Part shown: positions 1-5,053 of the stretch, in pieces
How positions within the stretch are numbered: the first letter of the stretch is position 1
Layout: every line of letters starts with the position of its first letter
Source of the DNA: Actinomycetota bacterium
GTDB lineage: Bacteria; Actinomycetota; Aquicultoria; Aquicultorales; Aquicultoraceae
Reading direction: 5' to 3'
Assembly (NCBI GenBank): GCA_030017355.1
Contig: JASEIR010000003.1
Location: 20,718-31,627, forward strand
DNA length: 10,910 nt
Program-made: the position numbers and the translations under genes
Notes under the pieces: generated by a model
Database searches by the model: none
Told to the model about the DNA's origin: nothing
The model's input: only the letters and a program-made list of their open reading frames with translations

Positions 1-104
1 CTGCGCTGGTTAGCCTCATCAACGCCAAAATACATATAGCAGGCCAAAAGGAAGAATCCGGCAACCAAATTGATAAGCATTAGTGCTAAATTGTCAATAA
101 ACAT
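1..104 (-). CDS. N-terminal part of a small membrane protein, DUF981-like (cut by the window edge)
   Basis: Only the first 34 codons are visible; the gene continues beyond base 1. The peptide begins MFIDNLALML and is almost wholly hydrophobic through about residue 25. It then turns polar with YFGVDEANQR, so it is one transmembrane helix with its N-terminus at or near the membrane face. The start and the tone of the helix resemble the DUF981 family of small multi-helix membrane proteins of unknown function; this is from memory and not a search. The start is ATG at 102-104, with a textbook GGAGG (complement of 112-116) 7 bases upstream. That ribosome-binding site lies inside a predicted RNA structure (see leader 105-190), so translation may be controlled. 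acs lies 127 bases upstream on the same strand with no clear terminator between, so co-transcription is also possible. Confidence 0.6.
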   Translation of the reverse strand, partial: MFIDNLALMLINLVAGFFLLACYMYFGVDEANQR

Positions 105-190
105 GAGCCCACCTCCAATCTCCTAAGGAAGATATACCCAGGAAATTGGTTTTCTCGCTCTTGACTAAAGCAAAATGGCGGGCTCTTTTT
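105..190 (-). promoter_or_regulatory. Candidate structured 5' leader RNA that hides the ribosome-binding site of the DUF981-like gene
   Basis: Read as minus-strand RNA, three helices can form. P1: 185-177 (GAGCCCGCC) pairs with 113-105 (GGUGGGCUC), 9 pairs with one G-U, ending at the base before AUG. P2: 171-167 (GCUUU) pairs with 161-157 (AGAGC), extended by UUUU 175-172 with AAAA 153-150 across a 3-base bulge. P3: 149-137 pairs with 127-115, 13 pairs with three G-U and a 9-base loop. Linkers are one base (176), none, and one base (114), which gives a compact three-way junction. GGAGG (116-112) is fully inside P3 and P1. The wobble pairs become A-C mismatches on the plus strand, so the fold belongs to the minus strand. 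No known riboswitch class is recognised. A riboswitch, RNA thermometer or protein-bound leader are the options; the function is inferred. Confidence 0.5.
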
Positions 191-196
191 GTCGTA

Positions 197-225
197 CTTA
201 AAATTCAATGCCTTTTTGATTTCAA
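197..225 (-). promoter_or_regulatory. Candidate sigma-70-type promoter for the DUF981-like gene
   Basis: On the minus strand TTGAAA (225-220, 5 of 6 to TTGACA) is followed after exactly 17 bases by TTTAAG (202-197, 4 of 6 to TATAAT). A start about 7 bases on falls near base 190, inside the A-run just before the first helix of the leader. The predicted transcript would then begin where the RNA fold begins. The -10 box is weak, so this is a moderate call supported mainly by its position. Confidence 0.38.
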
Positions 226-231
226 GTGCTT

Positions 232-2205
232 TTAGCGGCGCTCGGCTTTTAAAATCTCAACAATTGCAGGGTCGGCTAGGGTAGAGATGTCACCAAGGTC
301 GTCGATTTCGCCGCGTGCGATCTTCCTTAAGATTCTTCGCATTATCTTTCCGCTCCTTGTTTTCGGAAGACCAGGGGCAAACTGCATCTTATCTGGCGTT
401 GCGATTGGTCCAATAACAGCTCTTACATGCTTGATGAGCTCGTTCTGGAGCTCAGGAGACGGCTTATAACCATCTTTTAAAGTTACAAAGACATAGATGC
501 CCTCACCCTTAACCTCGTGCGGGAAGCCTACAACCGCTGCCTCAGCAACTGATTTATGGCTTACTAAAGCTGATTCTACCTCAGCTGTACCAATTCTGTG
601 ACCGGACACGTTGATAACATCATCGATTCGGCCCATAAGCCAGAAATCGCCGTCCTCATCAACTCTAGCTCCATCGCCTGTAAAATATTTGCCAGGAAAA
701 CGGCTGAAGTAGATATCTTTAAAGCGCTTGTTATCAAGATCACCATAGGTGCCTCTTAGCATCCCTGGCCAGGGCTGATCAATGATTAGATAACCACCTT
801 CATTAATACTAGCTGGTGATCCATCGTCCCTGACAACTTTTGCAGAAACACCGAAAAATGGCCTGGTTGCTGAGCCAGGTTTTAGCGTCATCGCCCCCGG
901 CAGCGGAGTTATTAGAAATCCACCTGTTTCAGTTTGCCAATATGTATCAACTATTGGCAGCCTTCCCTTTCCAACATGGGTATGATACCACATCCATGCT
1001 TCTGGGTTGATCGGCTCGCCAACCGTTCCAAGCACTCTTAGAGATGAAAGATCGTGCTTTTTAACCCAGCCCTCACCCTCTTTCATTAGAGCTCTTATAA
1101 CAGTTGGAGCCGTGTATAATATGTTTACTTGATGCTTATCAACTATCTCCCAAAACCTCCCAGGATTTGGATAAGTAGGAACACCTTCAAATATCACACT
1201 TGTGGCACCACATGCAAGTGGACCGTAGACAGCATAGCTATGGCCAGTAACCCAACCAATATCGGCTGTACAGAAATGAGTTTGGCCCTCTTTATAGTCA
1301 AAGACAAGCTTAAACGAGAGCGCAGTAAAGAGAAGATAACCTGCTGTTGTATGAACCACGCCTTTTGGCTTGCCCGTAGAGCCAGATGTATAAAGGATAA
1401 ATAAGGTATCCTCTGCATCCATTTGCTCTGGCTCGCAGTAGTTGCTTATATCTTGAGCTGATACCTCATCGTGCCACCAGGTATCTCGCCCCTGCTTCAT
1501 ATCCGCATTGCCAGTGCGTTGAACTACTATTACACCCTCCACCGTCTCGCACTCTTGAAGGGCTACATCAGTATTTGCCTTCAGCGGAACAAGCTTTCCT
1601 CCACGCACGCCGTTATCTGCAGTAATTACCAACTTTGCCCTGCAATCTTGAATACGGTCACGCAAGGCCTGCGAGCTAAAGCCACCAAAAACTACGCTAT
1701 GAATTGCTCCAATTCTTGCGCATGCCAGCATTGATATTACAAGTTCCGGAATCATAGGCAGATAAATTGTTACCCTATCACCTTTTGTTATACCTTTCTT
1801 TTTCAAGACATTTGCAAACCTATTAACCTCACGGTGGAGCTGCTGGTAGGTATAAGTTTTATAAGTACCATCATCGGCCTCCCAAATCAAAGCCGCCTTG
1901 TTTTTATGCCAGTTATTTAAGTGCCTATCAAGGCAATTATAAGAAGCATTTAACTTACCACCCAAGAACCATTTTATATCCGGCTTTTCAAAATCCCACT
2001 CAAGAACCTTATCCCATTTTCTATACCAGTCAAGCTCTTTTTCAGCCATCCCGGCCCAGAAACCATCCGGATTTTCTATTGATTGCTTATAAAGTTTCTC
2101 GTATTCTGCAAGGCTTTTTATATGAGCATCCTTGCTGAATTTTGGAGAGGGCGGGAAGGTTCTTAACTCCTCCATCAATGTATCCAAGCCAGCCTGTTCT
2201 GTCAT
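232..2205 (-). CDS. acs: Acetyl-CoA synthetase (acetate-CoA ligase, AMP-forming)
   Basis: This cytosolic enzyme converts acetate, ATP and CoA to acetyl-CoA, AMP and PPi through an acetyl-adenylate. The 657 residues match the usual ~650. An N-terminal ACAS domain occupies about 25-80. The adenylate-forming core follows, with the P-loop YTSGSTGKPKG at 272-282. VGEPINPEAW (395-404) and YWQTETGG (422-429) follow; Trp423 corresponds to the tryptophan that limits the pocket to acetate. The C-terminal swinging domain begins near GRIDDVINVSGHRIGT (525-540). PKTRSGKIMRR (614-624) carries the catalytic Lys620, the residue that Pat/AcuA-type acetyltransferases acetylate in other bacteria. An in-frame ATG eight codons upstream (2229) exists, but the chosen ATG at 2205 has AAAGGAGA five bases before it. 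No acetyltransferase, deacetylase or acetate transporter gene is adjacent, and no terminator is visible after the stop. Confidence 0.97.
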   Translation of the reverse strand: MTEQAGLDTLMEELRTFPPSPKFSKDAHIKSLAEYEKLYKQSIENPDGFWAGMAEKELDWYRKWDKVLEWDFEKPDIKWFLGGKLNASYNCLDRHLNNWHKNKAALIWEADDGTYKTYTYQQLHREVNRFANVLKKKGITKGDRVTIYLPMIPELVISMLACARIGAIHSVVFGGFSSQALRDRIQDCRAKLVITADNGVRGGKLVPLKANTDVALQECETVEGVIVVQRTGNADMKQGRDTWWHDEVSAQDISNYCEPEQMDAEDTLFILYTSGSTGKPKGVVHTTAGYLLFTALSFKLVFDYKEGQTHFCTADIGWVTGHSYAVYGPLACGATSVIFEGVPTYPNPGRFWEIVDKHQVNILYTAPTVIRALMKEGEGWVKKHDLSSLRVLGTVGEPINPEAWMWYHTHVGKGRLPIVDTYWQTETGGFLITPLPGAMTLKPGSATRPFFGVSAKVVRDDGSPASINEGGYLIIDQPWPGMLRGTYGDLDNKRFKDIYFSRFPGKYFTGDGARVDEDGDFWLMGRIDDVINVSGHRIGTAEVESALVSHKSVAEAAVVGFPHEVKGEGIYVFVTLKDGYKPSPELQNELIKHVRAVIGPIATPDKMQFAPGLPKTRSGKIMRRILRKIARGEIDDLGDISTLADPAIVEILKAERR

Positions 2206-2210
2206 AAAAA

Positions 2211-2218
2211 TCTCCTTT
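2211..2218 (-). promoter_or_regulatory. Ribosome-binding site deciding the acs start
   Basis: The complement reads AAAGGAGA, followed by five bases (TTTTT) and then ATG at 2205. It lies inside the longer reading frame that begins at 2229, so it favours the 657-residue product over the 665-residue one. Confidence 0.8.
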
Positions 2219-2289
2219 CTGTAAATCAAGAAAAGCCTCGGTTAATTTAATGGCAAGAACTTAATCTTAAACTATTCTTCTCGTTTTAC

Positions 2290-2385
2290 CTACTTGCTTT
2301 GCCCTAGCATAGCAAGCTTAAAAGTCGCCGCCGAAATGCGACCAGATACCGCTTTTACTTTATCCTCTGGAAAATCTTCCAACAT
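2290..2385 (-). CDS. Possible 31-residue small protein or leader peptide upstream of acs
   Basis: ATG at 2385 is immediately preceded in frame by a TAA and opens a frame of 31 codons ending in TAG at 2290. The peptide starts MLEDFPEDKVKA and ends KLAMLGQSK: an acidic start, then a basic and amphipathic helix-like second half with no membrane segment. Amino-acid composition looks protein-like, not random. Only a weak GGG lies about 8 bases before the ATG. It is co-directional with acs and ends 84 bases before the acs start. It could be a true small gene, an upstream leader peptide, a remnant of a lost gene, or chance. I do not recognise it. Confidence 0.28.
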   Translation of the reverse strand: MLEDFPEDKVKAVSGRISAATFKLAMLGQSK

Positions 2386-2412
2386 TTATGCCCTAATTTA
2401 AAGTATCTTTTA

Positions 2413-2430
2413 ATGTTATCAAATGTTATC
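2413..2430. repeat. Two tandem copies of ATGTTATC, possible operator
   Basis: ATGTTATC occurs at 2413-2420 and 2423-2430, one helical turn (10 bases) apart, in the divergent region between acs (minus) and the ABC exporter (plus). Spacing of one turn on the same face of DNA is typical of direct-repeat binding sites for a regulator. The rest of 2386-2497 is AT-rich and no convincing -35/-10 pair stands out on either strand. The site is short enough to be chance. Confidence 0.25.
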
Positions 2431-2497
2431 GGCTTTCTTGCAAATTACTTCAAAAAACAGAAGGTTTAAGTCATAAAGAGGTAGAATAAGGTTAGCG

Positions 2498-3394
2498 ATG
2501 GCAGTAATCGAAACAGTTGAATTAACCAAATACTATGGCATAAACCGCGGCATAGAGAACCTTAACCTCACAATTGAAGAGGGCGAAGTCTTTGGTTTCC
2601 TTGGCCCAAACGGGGCTGGAAAAACCACAACGATAAGGCTTTTAATGGCCATTTTATTTCCAACCAGAGGTACTGCTTCTGTGCTGGGCAAAAATGCCTG
2701 GAGGGATTCCGCAGCAATCAAAGAAGAAATTGGTAACCTACCGGGCGATCTAAACCTTTACGAAAAAATGCGTGGAGAAGAATTTCTTAACTTTATCGCG
2801 CGCTTCCGCCCAAGAAAGCCTCCGGTCCTAAAAAAAGAGCTTGTTGACCGATTCGATCTTGACCTTAAAAGAAGGATTAAAGAGTATTCAAAGGGAAATC
2901 GGCAAAAGCTTGGAATTATCCAAGCAGTAATGCACGACCCAAAGCTCCTTCTGTTGGACGAGCCAACTTCAGGTCTAGATCCTCTTATGCAGCAGGAGTT
3001 TTATCACTTGGTAAAAGAGTTAAAGTCACGCGGCTGCACGATTTTTATATCGTCACACATCTTGCCAGAAATCGAGAAAGTCTGCGACCGGGTGGGTATT
3101 ATAAAAGAGGGTAGCCTAGTGGCAATCGAAAGAATTGACACCCTCATTTCTAAAAAAGTTCGCTACATCGATGTTATCTTTGACAACCCGGTAAATCCGG
3201 ATGATTTTCGCTTGCCAGGAGTTATTTCTATAGATAAAGTAAATAATCATTTGCGCCTTACCCTTAAGGGAGAAATCGACGAACTAATTAAAAAACTTGC
3301 TCAATATAAAGTTAGAGATATTATCTCAACCCATGCAAGTCTTGAAGAAATATTCCTGGAATTTTATGGCAAGGGTGGTCCAAGTGAACGCTAA
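2498..3394 (+). CDS. ABC-2 type transporter, ATP-binding protein
   Basis: The 298 residues make up a cytoplasmic ATPase that drives an exporter with the permease encoded next. Walker A is GPNGAGKTT (36-44), the signature loop SKGNRQ (131-136), Walker B LLLLDEP (150-156) with D-loop SGLDP, and the switch histidine is in SSHILPE (His187). The Q-loop position reads GNLPGD (79-84), with Gly83 where many ABC proteins have Gln. The signature is also SKGNRQ and not LSGGQ; both features are common in the DrrA/CcmA-like ABC-2 exporter branch. Residues after about 225 form the C-terminal extension usual in that branch. The ATG at 2498 has a weak AAGG eight bases before it. Substrate cannot be told; drug, lipid or bacteriocin-type export are known roles of relatives. 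Confidence 0.93.
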   Translation: MAVIETVELTKYYGINRGIENLNLTIEEGEVFGFLGPNGAGKTTTIRLLMAILFPTRGTASVLGKNAWRDSAAIKEEIGNLPGDLNLYEKMRGEEFLNFIARFRPRKPPVLKKELVDRFDLDLKRRIKEYSKGNRQKLGIIQAVMHDPKLLLLDEPTSGLDPLMQQEFYHLVKELKSRGCTIFISSHILPEIEKVCDRVGIIKEGSLVAIERIDTLISKKVRYIDVIFDNPVNPDDFRLPGVISIDKVNNHLRLTLKGEIDELIKKLAQYKVRDIISTHASLEEIFLEFYGKGGPSER

Positions 3395-4196
3395 CCTTTT
3401 CATAAAATCACTAAAGGAGATACGCGTAAGCTGGACTTCATACGCCATTGGCTTAATGTTTTACGTATACCTTCTTATATCTGTTTACCCCTCAATCCAA
3501 GAGAGAGCTAAAGATTTTCAAAAGATTTTTGAAAATTATCCGGAGGGATTTTTGAGATTTTTTAGCGGTGGATCGGGCGTGGCTGATATTACATCTCCAG
3601 AGGGATTTTTGTCCATCGAGATATTTGCATTCATGTGGTTTGTCATAATTGGCGCGTTTGTCATTGCCTACGGGACAGGCGCAATTGGTAAGGAAATTGA
3701 CAGCGGTACAATCGAGATTTTGCTTAGCCAACCAATTACTAGAACATCAGCAATTATCAGTAAAGGTCTTACCCTGTTTGGCGGAACTGCCGCCCTTGTC
3801 TTTATCACCATGGCCTCAACCTATCTTTTTAGCTTGATAGTAGACTTGACAATAAAACCTGAAGGTATCCTGGCTTTAGCAGCTGTAGGGGCTTTGTTTT
3901 TTCTTGCCGTTGCTGCGTACTCGCTCTTTTTCTCAGTTCTTCTTAGCGAGCGAGGCCATGCTGCCTTTGCCTCGGCTGGCATCTTAATTGCCATGTATCT
4001 TTTAACATCGCTAAAGCAATACGCAACGTGGGCTGAAAAGTTAGACGTGATTTCATTGTTTCATTATTACAATTCAGCGCAGCTTCTTACAACTGGCGAC
4101 ATTCCGCTTAAAAGCACCCTGGTTTATGCCGGAACCACCATTTTCTTTGTTGCCGCTTCAATTCTAGTTTTTAGCAGACGCGATATCGCACCTTAA
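3384..4196 (+). CDS. ABC-2 type transporter, permease protein
   Basis: This is the membrane partner of the preceding ATPase, 270 residues from the GTG chosen here. Six hydrophobic segments are visible at about 19-36, 78-98, 127-152, 161-186, 192-210 and 246-263. Between the second and third is GKEIDSGTIEILLSQPITR (102-120), the E-x-GT-x-E-x-LL-x-PI-x-R stretch typical of ABC-2 permeases, where the ATPase docks. The GTG at 3384 overlaps the ATPase gene by 11 bases and has AAGGGTGG five bases upstream. The first residues (VNANLFIKSLKEIR) fit the short cytoplasmic helix usual before the first membrane segment. An ATG at 3366 (six residues longer) has no good ribosome-binding site but cannot be excluded. 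The overlap implies translational coupling. No terminator is evident after the stop. Confidence 0.9.
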   Translation: MNANLFIKSLKEIRVSWTSYAIGLMFYVYLLISVYPSIQERAKDFQKIFENYPEGFLRFFSGGSGVADITSPEGFLSIEIFAFMWFVIIGAFVIAYGTGAIGKEIDSGTIEILLSQPITRTSAIISKGLTLFGGTAALVFITMASTYLFSLIVDLTIKPEGILALAAVGALFFLAVAAYSLFFSVLLSERGHAAFASAGILIAMYLLTSLKQYATWAEKLDVISLFHYYNSAQLLTTGDIPLKSTLVYAGTTIFFVAASILVFSRRDIAP

Positions 4197-4223
4197 AGCT
4201 AACCTAACAGTTGTCTATAAAGC

Positions 4224-4253
4224 TTGCCAAGAGGGAATATTGGTTAATATAGA
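4224..4253 (+). promoter_or_regulatory. Candidate promoter for tatA
   Basis: TTGCCA (4224-4229, 5 of 6 to TTGACA) is followed after 18 bases by TATAGA (4248-4253, 4 of 6). It would give a start near 4260 and an ~80-base leader. Other weaker boxes exist in this AT-rich stretch, so the call is tentative. Confidence 0.3.
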
Positions 4254-4298
4254 TAAAAGAACGGGTTAAAATAGCTTTAAAGCCTAAATAATGTTATT

Positions 4299-4317
4299 AT
4301 TTATTTACTAAATAAAT
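4299..4317. repeat. Perfect AT-rich palindrome upstream of tatA
   Basis: ATTTATTTA and TAAATAAAT flank a single central C at 4308, a perfect 9-base inverted repeat that ends 23 bases before the tatA ATG. It could be a regulator binding site. As an all-A/T sequence in an AT-rich spacer it may also be coincidence, and as RNA it would be a poor hairpin because the loop is one base. Confidence 0.4.
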
Positions 4318-4340
4318 GAGGAAAAAGGTTGTGGTAAATA

Positions 4341-4544
4341 ATGTCAGAGATTATAAATAGTCTGGCTATACCTGCTTTTTTTAACCTGCCAGGGCCATGG
4401 GAGCTCATTTTAATTCTGGTTGTAGTTCTGATAATCTTTGGTCCTAAAAAGCTACCTGAGATTGGAAAGGCAGTTGGCCAAAGCATAAAAGAGCTAAAAA
4501 AGGCAACCAGCAAAGAAGAAAAAGAAGAAAAGAGCGCAGAATAA
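4341..4544 (+). CDS. tatA: Sec-independent protein translocase, TatA/TatE type
   Basis: This 67-residue protein is the oligomerising pore component of the twin-arginine pathway, which exports folded proteins. The hydrophobic helix spans about 20-34 (ELILILVVVLIIFG). It is followed by the hinge and amphipathic helix FGPKKLPEIGKAVG (33-46), the most conserved part of TatA, and a charged Lys/Glu tail (53-67). About 12 residues precede the usual PGPWEL start of the family, which most often begins within a few residues of that point. There is no alternative start nearer to it, so the extension seems real. The ribosome-binding site is poor: AAGG 12 bases, or GTGG 6 bases, before ATG. No tatC is adjacent, so the partner must be elsewhere. 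The TatB role cannot be excluded from sequence alone, but the length and hinge favour TatA. Confidence 0.93.
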   Translation: MSEIINSLAIPAFFNLPGPWELILILVVVLIIFGPKKLPEIGKAVGQSIKELKKATSKEEKEEKSAE

Positions 4545-4573
4545 GGCTTATCTCAAGAAAAAAGCAAAAAATA

Positions 4574-4616
4574 AAAAGAGCTCCGCTTTACTACTTTACT
4601 TAAGCGGAGCTTTTCT
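4574..4616. terminator. Strong bidirectional intrinsic terminator between tatA and the nuo operon
   Basis: AGCTCCGCTT (4579-4588) and AAGCGGAGCT (4602-4611) form a perfect 10-base stem with a 13-base loop. On the plus strand the stem runs into TTTTCT, ending tatA about 30 bases after its stop. On the minus strand the same stem is followed by CTTTTTATTTTTT, an even better U-run. It probably also ends the nuo transcript arriving from the right, about 200 bases after the 70-codon gene. Confidence 0.88.
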
Positions 4617-4805
4617 ATCAGTCAAGCCGTCTGCCACGACCTAGAAGCCCTGCCACAAGCTTCTATTTATTCCGTCTTGGCTGATAGATATTAGAATTAT
4701 CGTCAAAACAACCGCAAACTTTAGCAATTTTTATAAATTTTTTGAATTCGTTAGCGGGGTCGGCGGTCAGCAATCGGTGGTTGGTTCTTCCATCTAGACC
4801 CAAAC
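4617..4805. other. Intergenic stretch between convergent genes
   Basis: No protein gene is supported here on either strand. It holds a second hairpin, TAGAAGC (4642-4648) with GCTTCTA (4659-4665), a perfect 7-base stem with a 10-base loop followed on the plus strand by TTTATT; this may be a back-up terminator. The middle (about 4700-4750) is AT-rich, and 4751-4790 is G-rich on the plus strand with several GGTCGG/GGTGG-like steps. It is the transcribed 3' tail of the nuo message if termination occurs at 4574-4616. Confidence 0.5.
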
Positions 4806-5018
4806 TTAAATGCTGGGCAGATAAGCTTTAAGGTTCTCGAGAACTCTTATTAGGACAGGATCAGAAAATTCATATCTAAGGTTCTCATCCATGCCATTCT
4901 CAGCATAGACTTCCCGCCTCAGTTGCACAGATGCTCGATGACATGCTGCATCAATACACTCGAAGTCATAATGGGTAAGGACGTGTCTTAGCATCAAAGC
5001 GAAGGTTTGCTCTTCCAT
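4806..5018 (-). CDS. Hypothetical 70-residue protein, last gene of the nuo operon
   Basis: I do not recognise this protein. It starts MEEQTFALMLRHVL and ends LENLKAYLPSI. It has no hydrophobic segment long enough for a membrane helix, two cysteines (CIDAAC, spaced by four) and a charged, mostly helical-looking composition, so a small soluble protein is likely. The gene begins 30 bases after the nuoN stop on the same strand, and no terminator lies between, so it should be on the same transcript. Upstream of ATG is GGGGG at six bases, an imperfect ribosome-binding site. Residue composition looks like a real protein, and a stray frame of this quality would be surprising. Its position does not prove a role in complex I. 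Confidence 0.6.
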   Translation of the reverse strand: MEEQTFALMLRHVLTHYDFECIDAACHRASVQLRREVYAENGMDENLRYEFSDPVLIRVLENLKAYLPSI

Positions 5019-5033
5019 TTTAACCCCCGGCCT

Positions 5034-5053
5034 GTACCTATATAGTACCTATA
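5034..5053. repeat. Short direct repeat at the nuoN stop codon
   Basis: GTACCTATA occurs at 5034-5042 and 5045-5053, 11 bases apart. The right copy overlaps the nuoN stop (complement of 5049-5051). It may be a small local duplication in the spacer before the 70-codon gene. Confidence 0.4.

Noticed and set aside
177..190. GGCGGGCTC followed by TTTTT on the plus strand, looking like the right half of an intrinsic terminator
   Set aside because: Its partner (105-113) is 60+ bases away and pairs with an A-C mismatch on this strand. No plus-strand gene lies upstream, and the pairing is better on the minus strand, where it closes the leader.
1129..1734. Plus-strand open frames opposite acs
   Set aside because: They are antisense to a well-supported enzyme gene, have unlike-protein composition (Cys/His/Ser rich), and lack ribosome-binding sites.
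2206..2229. Upstream extension of acs to an earlier ATG (eight more residues)
   Set aside because: The strong AAAGGAGA ribosome-binding site lies inside this extension and serves the ATG at 2205.
2438..2476. TTGCAA ... TCATAA as a promoter for the ABC exporter
   Set aside because: The spacing is 27 bases and no alternative pair fits 16-18 bases with good matches.
3297..3383. Longer permease frame from a TTG inside the ATPase gene
   Set aside because: It would overlap the ATPase gene by ~98 bases and add non-membrane residues not seen in the family. The GTG at 3384 has the better ribosome-binding site.
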